Of a DNA stretch of 64,000 nucleotides, positions 43,409 to 53,103 are shown in pieces. Numbering within the stretch: position 1 is the stretch's first letter; each line of letters starts with the position of its first letter. The position numbers and the translations under genes are program-made. The stretch comes from Bacteroidales bacterium (lineage in GTDB: Bacteria > Bacteroidota > Bacteroidia > Bacteroidales > UBA932), in assembly GCA_028707695.1 (NCBI GenBank), contig JAQWAL010000001.1, forward strand, positions 1-64,000, in the 5' to 3' direction. The notes below the pieces were generated by a model. It had not been told where the DNA came from. It made no database searches and was given only the letters and a program-made list of their open reading frames with translations.

Positions 43409-44308
43409 ATGAAAAGATCTGCCTTGGGAAGAGGGCTTGGAGCCCTTATATCGGATGTCGACAATTTGAACCTTAACCGCATCAGGCCTGAGGGTGAATT
43501 CACTCCTGCTTCCATTTCGGAGATACCAATGGAAATGATAGAGGCAAATCCCTTTCAACCAAGAAGCAGTTTCGACAATGATTTACTGGAAGAACTAGCA
43601 GAATCAATAAAGGTTCTGGGGCTTATACAGCCCATTACAGTCAGGCTTGCAGAGAACGACAAGTATCAAATAATCAGCGGAGAAAGGCGCTTCAGGGCGG
43701 CAACTCTGGCCGGGCTCACACATATTCCCGCATATATCCGTACGGCAGATGACCAGGGTATGCTGGAGATGGCCATAGTAGAGAATATACAACGGGAAAA
43801 CCTTGATTCCATTGAGGTTGCCCTAAGTTTCCAACGTCTTATAGAGGAGTGCGACCTCACACAGGAAGAGATGGCCGAGAGGGTTGGCAAAAAAAGAGCT
43901 ACAATAACAAATTACCTTAGGCTGCTTAAACTGCCTGCCGAAATCCAGCTTGCCCTAAGGGCAAAGAAAATTTCCATGGGGCATGCACGTGCCTTGTTGG
44001 CTTTGGATTCACCTCGCAAACAGCTTAAACTTTGCAACTCTATTATTGAGAATGACCTTTCTGTAAGGCAAATAGAAGAAAAAATCAGGAAAATCACAGA
44101 ACCTGCTTCAAAATCAAAATCAGAAGAGTATTCGCAGGAACTTGACGAATCCTATTTCAAACTGCTTGAATTCCTGGGAAAATATTTCAACAACAACATA
44201 AGTCTCAAACGTGACGAGAAAAAGGGAACAGGATCCATCACAATCCGTTTCAATGGCGATGATGAAGTGATGGATTTTATCAAGGCTATTGAAAAGACAA
44301 ACCTGTAA
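43409..44308 (+). CDS. parB: Chromosome partitioning protein ParB (Spo0J)
   Basis: A 299-residue CTP-dependent DNA clamp. The N-terminal ParB/Srx domain (about 30-125) includes NPFQPRSSF, ISGERRFRAATLAG and VENIQRENL. A helix-turn-helix region (TQEEMAERVGKKRATITNYLRLL) and a C-terminal dimerisation domain follow. It would bind parS sites. None with the usual GTTnCACGTGnAAC-like core was noticed in the window by eye. Confidence 0.96.
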   Translation: MKRSALGRGLGALISDVDNLNLNRIRPEGEFTPASISEIPMEMIEANPFQPRSSFDNDLLEELAESIKVLGLIQPITVRLAENDKYQIISGERRFRAATLAGLTHIPAYIRTADDQGMLEMAIVENIQRENLDSIEVALSFQRLIEECDLTQEEMAERVGKKRATITNYLRLLKLPAEIQLALRAKKISMGHARALLALDSPRKQLKLCNSIIENDLSVRQIEEKIRKITEPASKSKSEEYSQELDESYFKLLEFLGKYFNNNISLKRDEKKGTGSITIRFNGDDEVMDFIKAIEKTNL

Positions 44309-44315
44309 CTGCCCC

Positions 44316-45242
44316 ATGAAAATTTTCAAAACAGTAGTACTTGGAACTATCTTTTTGTTGTGGAGCCAGGTTTCGTTTTCCCAAATCCAGGGGCAAATGA
44401 GGCAAATTGGGCCTCCGGGTTCCCAAAACACCCAGCAACAACAAGAAGAGGACTCCCTATACCAAGGGAGTACCCGGGAACCATACTCTTTGAAAAGATA
44501 TTTCAACAGCTTGGCAGGAAAAGACAGCATGAACATATCGCGGATGTGGGGGGGCTCCTTCCTGTTGCCAGGCTCTGCACAACTTTACAACAAACAGTAT
44601 TGGAAAATACCCGTTGTGTATGCATCCATAGGAGGATTCATGTATGCAGGCTACAACAACAATCTCAAATGGCTGGATACCGGCCAGGACAAATACCGCC
44701 AAAACCGTGACCTTTTCTATATTGGGGCCGCCCTCTCATACTGGGGCTCTGTCATGGATGGTGTGGCAAATTTCAAATACCACAAGAAAGTACTTCCGGC
44801 AAGGGCTTCTCTATACTCTGCCATGCTCCCCGGCCTGGGTCAGGTTTACAATGGAGATTACTGGAAAATCCCCATTTTTTATGGAGGATTCATTGTTACC
44901 GGATATTTCATATCCTCCAACAACACTCAATTCAAAAGATACAAAAACTTGTATTACCTCTCCAGCGACCCCGAAAATTCAGATTACCAAAACATCAATC
45001 CAGAGACCATGAAATATTACATGGACTCTTACAGAAGGCTCAGGGATTATTCCATCCTTGCGGGAGTTTTGGTTTATGCATTGAATATTATTGACGCCAA
45101 TGTATTTGCGCATTTACAGGATTTTGATGTCAGCGACGATTTGTCGGCATCTTTTGCTCCCGGTGTGGTTATGCCTTTAAACCCGAATTTTGCATACAAT
45201 ATGAACCCTGCGGTCGGTTTCAGGTTAAATATTAAATTCTAA
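44316..45242 (+). CDS. DUF5683 membrane protein
   Basis: This 308-residue protein has a signal peptide (about 1-24). A low-complexity Gln-rich stretch follows (about 30-60), then two related membrane segments: GGSFLLPGSAQLYNKQYWKIPVVY and ASLYSAMLPGLGQVYNGDYWKIPIFY. This internal repeat marks DUF5683, a Bacteroidota family of unknown function. It lies between parB and mltD, a conserved setting that hints at envelope or division work but proves nothing. The ATG at 44316 gives a clean signal peptide. Confidence 0.88.
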   Translation: MKIFKTVVLGTIFLLWSQVSFSQIQGQMRQIGPPGSQNTQQQQEEDSLYQGSTREPYSLKRYFNSLAGKDSMNISRMWGGSFLLPGSAQLYNKQYWKIPVVYASIGGFMYAGYNNNLKWLDTGQDKYRQNRDLFYIGAALSYWGSVMDGVANFKYHKKVLPARASLYSAMLPGLGQVYNGDYWKIPIFYGGFIVTGYFISSNNTQFKRYKNLYYLSSDPENSDYQNINPETMKYYMDSYRRLRDYSILAGVLVYALNIIDANVFAHLQDFDVSDDLSASFAPGVVMPLNPNFAYNMNPAVGFRLNIKF

Positions 45243-45264
45243 TCATAAATTACAAAACAGAAGG

Positions 45265-46878
45265 ATGAAAAAAACTATCATTGCTACTTTGTTATCGCTT
45301 ACAACGCTTTTTTGTTCCAACCAAGCGGAGGGACAGATTTTCAAACAGATTTTCAAAGGAAGCGGGGAGTCCAAAAAAGAGCTGAAAAAAGAGATAAGTA
45401 CCCTGCAAAGGACAATTGATTCTCTCAGGCAAGAACTGGAATTAAGTGCAATCCCAATCATAGATACTGTTACCGTGAACGACTCCATAAACCCCGGGGG
45501 TCTTAATTTTTTTGACAGTGAAGACTTTATAGAACCAACTGTTTCCACAGACAGTTTGCTGAGTGTGTGGTACCTGCAAAACTCATTAACTTTGGACGAT
45601 GGATCTGTGATAGACCTGGACAGCGAGACCCTCACCTCTGATATCCCGGATTCTGTATACATCCAAAGGCTGAAATCCATCAACTCGTTTATCCCGCTGC
45701 CATACAACAACATTGTAAAAAACCATATCATCTACTACACCCAAAGGATTCCCAACAAAATAGATGCTATTTTGGGTTTGTCGGGATACTATCTTCCACA
45801 ATTCGAGGAGATACTGGACCAGTACGACCTTCCCAAGGAACTGAAGATAATGGCCATTATTGAATCTGCACTAAATCCAAAAGCCGTATCCAGGGCAAAT
45901 GCAAAGGGAATGTGGCAATTCATGTACAGGACCGCACTTCAATACAATTTGCGGATAGACTCTTATGTGGACGAACGTCTTGACCCTATTGCTTCCGGTC
46001 ATGCAGCAGCAAAATACATGAAGGATTCATATTCCATTTTCGGGGATTGGTTGCTTGCGATAGCCTCGTACAACTGCGGCCCAGGCAATGTGAACAAGGC
46101 GATAAGGAGAGCTGGCTCAAGGGAGTTTTGGAAAGTTTATCCATATTTACCAAGGGAAACCAGAGGGTATGTTCCATCTTTTGTAGCAGCATTGTATACT
46201 TTAAACTACTACAAGGAACACCGGATAAGTCCAAGGGCGGTGGAAGTGCCTGCCCATGTAGATACCTTCATGATAAGGAAACCACTCCATTTCGGACAAA
46301 TTTCAGAACTGCTGGGAATACCCAAAGATGTAATCGGCGACCACAACCCACAATACATAAAGGAGGTTATCCCTGGAAACGAAAAAGGCAATATATTAAG
46401 ACTCCCATACACCTATACCAACTCATTCATAGACAACGAAAAGGATATTTACACCTACAAAGACAGCATATTCTTCAATCCTATCGTGTTTAACGAAAGC
46501 AAAGCTGCGGCAACCTCTGCAAGAAGTTCCGTTACACATGTGGTAAAAAGAGGTGAAACACTCAGCCATATCGCTATTAAATACAGTGTGAGGGTACGGG
46601 ATATCCAGGCATGGAACGGAGTGAGGACAATCATCAGGCCAGGCCAACGCCTTAGGATATACACATCCAATCCTCCTTCTGCTTCATACAGCGGGTCAGA
46701 ACCTGCTACAACAAAATCCGGTGGGTATGTAATGTACACTGTAAAACGTGGAGACAACCTCTGGGATATTTCAAGGAAATTCAAGGGTGTAAGTCTCAAT
46801 CAGATAATGCAACTGAACGGGTTCAACAAGAACAGCAAGATCATGCCGGGCAAAAAAATACGTATCAAACCAATATAG
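45265..46878 (+). CDS. mltD: Membrane-bound lytic murein transglycosylase with two LysM domains (MltD-like)
   Basis: A 537-residue secreted enzyme. After a signal peptide (about 1-22) and a helical region comes an SLT domain (about 175-310), with catalytic Glu in AIIESALNPKAVS, GMWQFM and SYNCGPGNVN. The C-terminus carries two LysM repeats (about 420-465 and 490-536), opening HVVKRGETLSHIA and YTVKRGDNLWDIS. It cleaves peptidoglycan to anhydromuropeptides while LysM binds the glycan. It converges directly with the next gene. Confidence 0.95.
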   Translation: MKKTIIATLLSLTTLFCSNQAEGQIFKQIFKGSGESKKELKKEISTLQRTIDSLRQELELSAIPIIDTVTVNDSINPGGLNFFDSEDFIEPTVSTDSLLSVWYLQNSLTLDDGSVIDLDSETLTSDIPDSVYIQRLKSINSFIPLPYNNIVKNHIIYYTQRIPNKIDAILGLSGYYLPQFEEILDQYDLPKELKIMAIIESALNPKAVSRANAKGMWQFMYRTALQYNLRIDSYVDERLDPIASGHAAAKYMKDSYSIFGDWLLAIASYNCGPGNVNKAIRRAGSREFWKVYPYLPRETRGYVPSFVAALYTLNYYKEHRISPRAVEVPAHVDTFMIRKPLHFGQISELLGIPKDVIGDHNPQYIKEVIPGNEKGNILRLPYTYTNSFIDNEKDIYTYKDSIFFNPIVFNESKAAATSARSSVTHVVKRGETLSHIAIKYSVRVRDIQAWNGVRTIIRPGQRLRIYTSNPPSASYSGSEPATTKSGGYVMYTVKRGDNLWDISRKFKGVSLNQIMQLNGFNKNSKIMPGKKIRIKPI

Positions 46879-48753
46879 TCAAAACCTGATCCTCATCTGG
46901 AATTTCAGTTCACTGACAAATGGGTCTTGACTTTGGTCGGACCCGTTTTTTTTATCCATTGTATAATAAAATGAGCCATATTTGAACCAAAAGTCGAGGT
47001 TTCGTGAGATATTTGCCTTCAAGTTAAGGTACCATCTGAATCCACGGCCATAATACAAAGCACTCCTGAACTGGTACAAGATATCCCTTTCGTAGCTGTA
47101 TAGCCTGTTCTGCCATTCGTCCGCACTAAACCAACCAAAACGAGCACTCACATCCATTGCCAAACGTTTGATTTTAAACACCACATCTTGTTGAAGGTTA
47201 TACCCGTAAGAATGGTTGCCAAAAGGTCCTGCAGCCGAAACCTGGCCTCTTGTTTGAAGCAACAAGTTCTGCGACGGATTCATCTTATAGTCCATCCTTG
47301 AAACAAGCCGTTCTTTTGTGACTGAGGTAAACCAAGAAACATCCCCCGGCAAACAATCGTTCAACTGGAGCTTGCAAGCAATCTTATGATAGTCAAGGGC
47401 AAGAAGGGTCCATATAGAAATATCCATATGCTTTGAAAGTTTGGTGGTAGCACTCACGTTCAAAGCTGGCAAACCCTCCCTGCTTTGTTGTTTATGTGTT
47501 GTCAATGGATTGGAAAAACCTTTCTGCTTGTAATCCACCACCAAAGAAACAAGACTTCCCTGTTTGCTCCTTGCAGAGATTCCAGTGACCAAAGCACCCC
47601 TTTTGCATATATCCAATGCACCCTCTCCATACCATAAAAGCTTTCCATACACTTTCTTCCAATGCAATGAGAGGTTCCCTCTTTTATTCCCTGCAATTTT
47701 ATTGGTCTCAAGTTCAAATGTATCTTTGCCTGCATAAGGCAAAGATTGAGAAACCCCCACAAACACCAAACCCAGCTTCAACGAGCCTGCTTCGTAATTG
47801 GAGGTTGCAGCAACCATATTCCTGTCCAAACTCTTTTTCCTCTCTATTGTGACTGGGCTGTCATGGATACCTGTAACCAAAAGGGAAGTATACCCATCCG
47901 GAGTAATGCGAGCGTCCAAACCTCTGCTAGAGAACATAAGGTCAAATACCCACTTCCCTTTTCCAAAGGTGGTAGCCAATCCTTTGAACGATCGGTTTTC
48001 ATCTGCAGAGCCATAAACAGTAGGGTCATACTCTCTTTTCACTACTGCAGACGGATCGGTCAAAGAGTTCAGGGAAAACCCATTCCACAAAACCAACCCT
48101 TGGCCCTCCCTTGCTGTGTATGAACCCACAACCAAGTTTCTTATGAATCCCTCGCCACAGTACGAGGCTCCCGCAGAAAAATAATCCAGTCCATGTTCTC
48201 CCGGATCCTTCTCGGCCACAGCTATAAACGAGGCTTTCCCGGGTATCTGTGCCAATGCTTTTGAATAAAACAAAAATGGTTTTCCAATATCTACAGTGCT
48301 TCGCAACAAGAGATCTGTATGGACCCTCCTTGGGACTATTTCACTCCCAGTTTCAAATCTAATGAAAGGTGATAAAAGGAAAAGCTTCTTCCGTTCAATT
48401 CCAGGGACCAGTAAAAACTCTGCAAGGGACATTGGATTGCCATATTTCCCAATATAACTGTAAAGCGAGGCCTCTTCAAAAGGATCCAGCAATCCATTTT
48501 GTGCAAGACGTTTTATACCCTCCTTGCTCAAAACCTCTCCCTTAATGCTCAAAGATTCCAGGTAAGGCAAAAGCTCTTCCAAGTAACCCTCTCCCAAACC
48601 GGTGCCATCAATGTCATCCTCTGTGATGCCCTGGATGAATAACAAAATGGCAGGATGCATCCCTGCCCCTGCCTTGTTTTGTGCATATACCATATGCATA
48701 TGCCCTGCCATGCTGCATGAACACAGCAATAGCCATAAAATCCTTCTGCACAT
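46879..48753 (-). CDS. Helix-hairpin-helix protein with C-terminal beta-barrel-like region
   Basis: This 624-residue protein has a signal peptide (about 1-24, ending VYAQ). Helix-hairpin-helix-like motifs fill the N-terminal part (about 50-130; LGEGYLEELLPYLESL, MSLAEFLLVPGIERKKL). A long strand-rich region ends in a terminal Phe (MRIRF), as in outer-membrane barrels. Such proteins recur in Bacteroidota and may take part in DNA uptake or surface DNA binding. That is inference. It lies downstream of purE on the minus strand. Confidence 0.8.
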   Translation of the reverse strand: MCRRILWLLLCSCSMAGHMHMVYAQNKAGAGMHPAILLFIQGITEDDIDGTGLGEGYLEELLPYLESLSIKGEVLSKEGIKRLAQNGLLDPFEEASLYSYIGKYGNPMSLAEFLLVPGIERKKLFLLSPFIRFETGSEIVPRRVHTDLLLRSTVDIGKPFLFYSKALAQIPGKASFIAVAEKDPGEHGLDYFSAGASYCGEGFIRNLVVGSYTAREGQGLVLWNGFSLNSLTDPSAVVKREYDPTVYGSADENRSFKGLATTFGKGKWVFDLMFSSRGLDARITPDGYTSLLVTGIHDSPVTIERKKSLDRNMVAATSNYEAGSLKLGLVFVGVSQSLPYAGKDTFELETNKIAGNKRGNLSLHWKKVYGKLLWYGEGALDICKRGALVTGISARSKQGSLVSLVVDYKQKGFSNPLTTHKQQSREGLPALNVSATTKLSKHMDISIWTLLALDYHKIACKLQLNDCLPGDVSWFTSVTKERLVSRMDYKMNPSQNLLLQTRGQVSAAGPFGNHSYGYNLQQDVVFKIKRLAMDVSARFGWFSADEWQNRLYSYERDILYQFRSALYYGRGFRWYLNLKANISRNLDFWFKYGSFYYTMDKKNGSDQSQDPFVSELKFQMRIRF

Positions 48754-48798
48754 ATCTTCCCCTCATTTCAAATTAATTATTTATTCCAGAACAAACCG

Positions 48799-49311
48799 TC
48801 AATTGGTCTTGAACGGATACTTGATTTGCGACAACTCCTGGTTTGCCTTTACAATTTTTTTAGCAAGTTCACTCTTGAATTCCACCATTTTTTCCATAAG
48901 CACACTGTCGGATGTTGCCAAAATTTGCAAGGCCAGGATAGCTGCATTCTTTGAATTGTCAAGAGCAACTGTAGCCACCGGTATCCCGGCAGGCATCTGC
49001 AGGATTGACAGCACAGAATCCCATCCATCCATGGAAATTGAAGACTTTACAGGCACACCAATTACAGGAAGAGGAGTAAAAGCTGCTATTACTCCGGGAA
49101 GGTGTGCAGCACCTCCGGCACCTGCAATTATTACTTTGACCCCTCTTTTATGGGCCTCTTTTGCGAAATCAGCAACCTGCATAGGGACCCTGTGGGCAGA
49201 GAGTGCATTGATTTCAAATGGAATTTCCATTTCATTCAGGAATTCCGCAGCCTGTTTCATTACAGGCATATCGGATGTGCTTCCCATTATAATACTAACT
49301 AGCGGATTCAT
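48799..49311 (-). CDS. purE: N5-carboxyaminoimidazole ribonucleotide mutase
   Basis: A 170-residue class I PurE. IMGSTSDMPVM at the N-terminus, SAHRVP and AGAGGAAHLPGVIAAFTPLPVIGVPV are the conserved motifs, with the catalytic Ser and His in place. It converts N5-CAIR to CAIR in purine synthesis. No purK is nearby. The promoter upstream overlaps that of hpt, a purine-salvage gene on the other strand. Confidence 0.96.
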   Translation of the reverse strand: MNPLVSIIMGSTSDMPVMKQAAEFLNEMEIPFEINALSAHRVPMQVADFAKEAHKRGVKVIIAGAGGAAHLPGVIAAFTPLPVIGVPVKSSISMDGWDSVLSILQMPAGIPVATVALDNSKNAAILALQILATSDSVLMEKMVEFKSELAKKIVKANQELSQIKYPFKTN

Positions 49312-49327
49312 TGTTTTTTATTCAAAA

Positions 49328-49359
49328 TTGGTTTAGGACAAAAATAATGATTAATTTCG
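49328..49359 (+). promoter_or_regulatory. Candidate promoter of hpt-adk-obgE
   Basis: TTGG (49328-49331) is followed after 20 bases by TAATTTCG (49352-49359), one mismatch from TAnnTTTG. It lies inside the purE promoter on the other strand. Predicted leader about 14 bases. Confidence 0.42.
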
Positions 49360-49369
49360 CCCTCACAAA
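49339..49369 (-). promoter_or_regulatory. Promoter of purE
   Basis: Minus-strand TTTG (49369-49366), a 19-base spacer and TATTTTTG (49346-49339) match the consensus exactly. Predicted leader about 20 bases. Confidence 0.7.
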
Positions 49370-49379
49370 TATTTTAAGT

Positions 49380-49928
49380 ATGGAGCGCATTAATCTACAT
49401 GACAAAGAGTTTCGTATTTTTATCCCTTTCAGTAAAATTGAAGAGGGTATAAAGGCTGTTGCGCAGAAACTCAACAGGGACTACAAAGGAAAAGGGGCCC
49501 CTCTCTTTCTTGCAGTACTGAACGGCTCTTTCATGTTTGCAGCAGACCTGCTTAAACATATTGATTTCCAATGCGAGATATCATTCATCAAACTTTCTTC
49601 CTATAGCGGGACCTCCACCACAGGAGAGATCAAAGAGCTGCTTGGGATCACAACCCCTGTCAAAGGAAGGGATGTAATAGTTCTGGAAGATATCGTGGAT
49701 ACCGGCAACACAATTGTAGAGTTGCACAAAATCCTCCAAGACAAGGAGGCTGCATCTGTAAAAATATGCACATTGTTACTTAAACCAGAATCCTACCACA
49801 AGGATTTGCCGGTAGATTACACTGCCATTGAAATACCAAATGATTTCATCGTGGGGTATGGATTGGATTACGATGAGCTTGGAAGGCAATACAAGGATAT
49901 TTACGTTCTTGATACACCTAATAGTTAG
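49380..49928 (+). CDS. hpt: Hypoxanthine phosphoribosyltransferase
   Basis: A 182-residue purine-salvage enzyme. The PRPP loop is VIVLEDIVDTGNTI, and FLAVLNGSFMFAADLLKHI and KLSSYSGTSTTGEIK are the usual flanking motifs. It makes IMP or GMP from hypoxanthine or guanine plus PRPP. The ATG at 49380 fits the family start; the longer frame would run into the promoter. adk follows after 2 bases. Confidence 0.95.
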   Translation: MERINLHDKEFRIFIPFSKIEEGIKAVAQKLNRDYKGKGAPLFLAVLNGSFMFAADLLKHIDFQCEISFIKLSSYSGTSTTGEIKELLGITTPVKGRDVIVLEDIVDTGNTIVELHKILQDKEAASVKICTLLLKPESYHKDLPVDYTAIEIPNDFIVGYGLDYDELGRQYKDIYVLDTPNS

Positions 49929-49930
49929 TA

Positions 49931-50509
49931 ATGAAATATTATATTTTATTTGGTCCTCCGGGTGCTGGTAAGGGCACCCAATCTCTTTTGTTGACAGAGA
50001 AGTATAATTTTATACATATATCCACAGGTCAACTCCTGAGGGATGAAATTGCAAATGGCACCAAAATAGGACAAATAGCCAAAGAGGTTATTGACAAAGG
50101 GAAGTTTGTAGAAGACCAGTTGATCCTGGAGATCATTGACAAGCAAATATGCAGAGCACCACAAGGCACCAAAGGGTTTATTTTTGACGGATTCCCCAGA
50201 ACCATCTCCCAGGCCTCTGCCTTTGATAAAATTCTTACCGATTATGGCAACAAAGAGATCAATGCAGTGTTATCTCTGGAGGTGGCAGACGAACTGATTG
50301 TAGAGAGAATCCAAAAAAGGGCCAGGATTGAAGGACGGGAAGATGACTCTTCAATAGAGACAATCCTCAGAAGGATCAAAACATACCATTCAAAAACAGA
50401 ACCACTTATAGCCTACTACAAAGAGAGGGGCAAATACTACCCTGTAAGGGGTGAGCTCTCTGTAGAAGAGATTTTCAATAATATTTGCAAGATAATTGAC
50501 AAAATATAA
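49931..50509 (+). CDS. adk: Adenylate kinase
   Basis: A 192-residue short-form adenylate kinase. The P-loop is [11 protein letters not shown], followed by [23 protein letters not shown] and a short LID ([11 protein letters not shown]) without the zinc-binding insert. It interconverts AMP, ADP and ATP. It is tightly packed between hpt and obgE with gaps of 2 bases, so the three form an operon. Confidence 0.97.
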   Translation: MKYYILFGPPGAGKGTQSLLLTEKYNFIHISTGQLLRDEIANGTKIGQIAKEVIDKGKFVEDQLILEIIDKQICRAPQGTKGFIFDGFPRTISQASAFDKILTDYGNKEINAVLSLEVADELIVERIQKRARIEGREDDSSIETILRRIKTYHSKTEPLIAYYKERGKYYPVRGELSVEEIFNNICKIIDKI

Positions 50510-50511
50510 GA

Positions 50512-51507
50512 ATGAGCAATAATTCCAATTTCGTAGATTACGTGAAAATCTTCTGTGCTTCTGGCAACGGGGGCAAAGGATCCATGCATCTGCGCAGGGA
50601 AAAATACATTCCCAAGGGAGGTCCCGACGGAGGTGACGGTGGCAGGGGCGGACATGTTATCCTAAGGGGAAATGCCCAATATTGGACACTCATCCACTTA
50701 AGGTACAGGAAGCACATCCGCGCAGAGCACGGAGGAGCAGGAAGCGGCGCACTACGCCACGGAGCCGATGGCAAAGATATAATACTGGACGTTCCATTGG
50801 GAACAGTTGCCAGGGTGGCAGAAACAAGGGAAATTGTTTTCGAGATCACTACCGATGGAGAAGAACAAATCTTGGTACAAGGGGGAAGGGGAGGAAAAGG
50901 CAACAACTTCTTCAAAAGTGCCACAAACCAAACACCCCGGTATGCACAACCCGGAGAAGAGGGTGCAGAAGACTGGTTCATACTGGAACTCAAGATACTT
51001 GCAGATGTTGGACTGGTTGGGTTTCCCAATGCCGGCAAATCTACATTGTTGTCCAAACTCTCGGCAGCCAAACCTAAGATTGCAGACTATCCCTTCACTA
51101 CTTTGGAACCAAATCTTGGAATAGTAGAGTACAGGGACAACAGATCCTTTGTAATGGCAGACATTCCCGGCATAATCGAAGGTGCACACGAAGGTCGTGG
51201 CCTTGGGTTGAGATTCCTCAGGCACATCGAAAGAAACTCAATGCTACTTTTTATGATTCCTGCAGATTCCAAGGATATTGCAAAAGAGTATAAAATCCTT
51301 TTGAAGGAGCTGGAAATGTACAATCCCGAGCTTCTGGACAAAGAGAGGATACTTGCAATCACCAAATCGGACCTTCTGGATACAGAGTTGGAAGGCTTGG
51401 TAAAAAAGGGACTTCCAAAAAAAATCCCGCATATTTTCATATCTTCGTACTCTGCAAAAGGGCTTGACAAACTCAAGGACATGCTTTGGGAAAGCCTCAA
51501 TAACTAA
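50512..51507 (+). CDS. obgE: Obg-family GTPase
   Basis: A 331-residue GTPase with the glycine-rich Obg fold (about 1-160; [13 protein letters not shown]). The G domain has G1 [10 protein letters not shown]2 [10 protein letters not shown]3 [16 protein letters not shown] and G4 TKSDL. It acts in 50S assembly and stress control. It lacks the variable C-terminal extension of some homologues. It is the third ribosome-associated GTPase in this window after EngB and Der. Confidence 0.96.
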   Translation: MSNNSNFVDYVKIFCASGNGGKGSMHLRREKYIPKGGPDGGDGGRGGHVILRGNAQYWTLIHLRYRKHIRAEHGGAGSGALRHGADGKDIILDVPLGTVARVAETREIVFEITTDGEEQILVQGGRGGKGNNFFKSATNQTPRYAQPGEEGAEDWFILELKILADVGLVGFPNAGKSTLLSKLSAAKPKIADYPFTTLEPNLGIVEYRDNRSFVMADIPGIIEGAHEGRGLGLRFLRHIERNSMLLFMIPADSKDIAKEYKILLKELEMYNPELLDKERILAITKSDLLDTELEGLVKKGLPKKIPHIFISSYSAKGLDKLKDMLWESLNN

Positions 51508-51519
51508 AACCAAAAATAT

Positions 51520-52089
51520 ATGGAGTGGCTATTGGAAACAGATTATTCGTTACTGCTTTTTGTCAACTCCCTTCATTCTCCTTTCCTTGACTGGTTGATG
51601 ATGACACTTAGTGCCCCCTATCCCTGGATTCCGCTTTACATTGCTATAGCCGGGTTTATAGTGTACAAATACGGTTACCGGGGTTCCAATTACAAATATG
51701 CATTTTCCGTTATATTTGCTGCAATACTGGTATTTGCGATCACAGACATGGGAAGCTCTGCAATTAAGGACTATTTCATGAGACCAAGGCCCGGACACGA
51801 TCCCGTTTTGGAAGGCATGCTACGTCTGCTGGATGGAAAAGGTGGCCGCTTTGGCTTTATCTCTTCCCATGCCTCCAATGTATTTGGTCTAGCAACAATA
51901 ACCACGCTTCTGTTCCGGAAAAGATGGTACGGGATATCAATATTTACTTGGGCTACAGCTGTTTCATACAGCAGGATATACCTGGGACGTCATTTCCCGT
52001 CAGATGTGATCTGTGGTGCACTCTTCGGAATTATCACAGGTTATGTAATTTTCAAATTTTTACAATCAATCAAATCCTTGAAATCTTAA
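51520..52089 (+). CDS. PAP2-family membrane phosphatase
   Basis: A 189-residue protein with about five membrane helices and the three-part phosphatase motif: KDYFMRPRPG (motif 1), SSHASN (motif 2) and SRIYLGRHFPSDV (motif 3). Members dephosphorylate phosphatidic acid, undecaprenyl diphosphate or lipid A. A substrate cannot be chosen here, though the size suits an undecaprenyl-diphosphate phosphatase. It lies 12 bases after obgE. Confidence 0.9.
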   Translation: MEWLLETDYSLLLFVNSLHSPFLDWLMMTLSAPYPWIPLYIAIAGFIVYKYGYRGSNYKYAFSVIFAAILVFAITDMGSSAIKDYFMRPRPGHDPVLEGMLRLLDGKGGRFGFISSHASNVFGLATITTLLFRKRWYGISIFTWATAVSYSRIYLGRHFPSDVICGALFGIITGYVIFKFLQSIKSLKS

Positions 52090-52092
52090 AAT

Positions 52093-53085
52093 ATGTATTA
52101 TATTTTAGACAACACAACCGACCCTCAGTGGAACCTGGCAGCAGAGGAGTACCTCTTCAAAAATTTCAAAATGCCCGTTTTCCGTCTGTGGCGCAACAAT
52201 CCCTCAATTATCATAGGCCTGCACCAAAACGCATTTGCAGAGATCAACCTGGATTATGTCAAAAACAACAATATCACGGTTGTAAGAAGGCTCTCCGGTG
52301 GCGGAGCAGTTTTCCACGATCTTGGCAATGTAAACTTCACTTTCATAGACAACAAGATCCCAGGGGAAGATACCTCGGATATGTTTGCACGTTTTACCCG
52401 TCCTGTGATTGATGCATTGAATGCTATTGGGATAGAGGCTAGCCTTAAAGGCAGGAACGACTTGGTTATTGACGATAAAAAGTTCTCTGGCAATGCAGTA
52501 GCCGTATACAAAGAGAGGATATTACAACACGGCACCCTCCTGTTTTCTGCCTCTATGGCAAATTTGTCAGAAGCCCTTGCCAACCGTCCGGAACATTTCA
52601 AAGGTAAAGCAGTTCAATCTAACAGGGCCAGGGTGACAAACATCAGCGAACATCTCAATTCACCAATGAATATTGAGGAGTTCATAACCTATATGGAAAA
52701 ATTCATCACAGAACAGAGCAACAACAAATATACCCGTTACCATTACACTCCCGAAGACTTGGCGGCAATTGCCAAGCTTACCATGGAAAAATACAGTAAG
52801 GAGTCCTGGAATTACGGCTCTTCACCTGCATACGGATACTCCAAGACCACAAGGTTCCAATGGGGAATACTGGAACTGTACATGGAGGTAAAAAAAGGCA
52901 TCATAGAAGATATCAGGTTTTACGGAAGCTACTTTTTTGTCAAAGAGACTGCTCAGTTGGAAAAATTACTAAAAGGCACACCACATACCCATGAACATAT
53001 CGCTGCTGCCATAAAAAAGATAAACCTCTCCGATTATTTCAACAATATAACCGAAGAGGAGTTCACAAGCATGTTTTGGCAGTAA
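52093..53085 (+). CDS. lplA: Lipoate-protein ligase
   Basis: A 330-residue ligase. The catalytic half has NNPSIIIGLHQNAFAEIN, VVRRLSGGGAVFHDLGNVNF and KFSGNAVAVYKERILQHGTLLF. A C-terminal accessory domain (about 245-330) is present, so this is the full two-domain E. coli-like form. It activates lipoate with ATP and attaches it to the E2 and GcvH proteins. It starts 3 bases after the PAP2 gene. Its last codons form one arm of a terminator hairpin. Confidence 0.94.
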   Translation: MYYILDNTTDPQWNLAAEEYLFKNFKMPVFRLWRNNPSIIIGLHQNAFAEINLDYVKNNNITVVRRLSGGGAVFHDLGNVNFTFIDNKIPGEDTSDMFARFTRPVIDALNAIGIEASLKGRNDLVIDDKKFSGNAVAVYKERILQHGTLLFSASMANLSEALANRPEHFKGKAVQSNRARVTNISEHLNSPMNIEEFITYMEKFITEQSNNKYTRYHYTPEDLAAIAKLTMEKYSKESWNYGSSPAYGYSKTTRFQWGILELYMEVKKGIIEDIRFYGSYFFVKETAQLEKLLKGTPHTHEHIAAAIKKINLSDYFNNITEEEFTSMFWQ

Positions 53086-53098
53086 AACCTGCCAAAAC
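53073..53098. terminator. Hairpin between convergent lplA and hpf
   Basis: GTTTTGGCAG and CTGCCAAAAC pair perfectly (10 bp) around TAAAAC. The loop contains the lplA stop codon. Without a long T tract its strength is uncertain, but the location suits termination from both sides. Confidence 0.68.
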
Positions 53099-53103
53099 AT
53101 CAA

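Noticed and set aside
42553-44308. parS site near parAB
   Set aside because: No sequence with the usual CACGTG-centred parS core was found by eye in this region; the palindrome before parA differs from it.
44289-44315. Longer start for the DUF5683 protein overlapping parB
   Set aside because: The ATG at 44316 gives a clean signal peptide; the earlier start adds a polar stretch before it.
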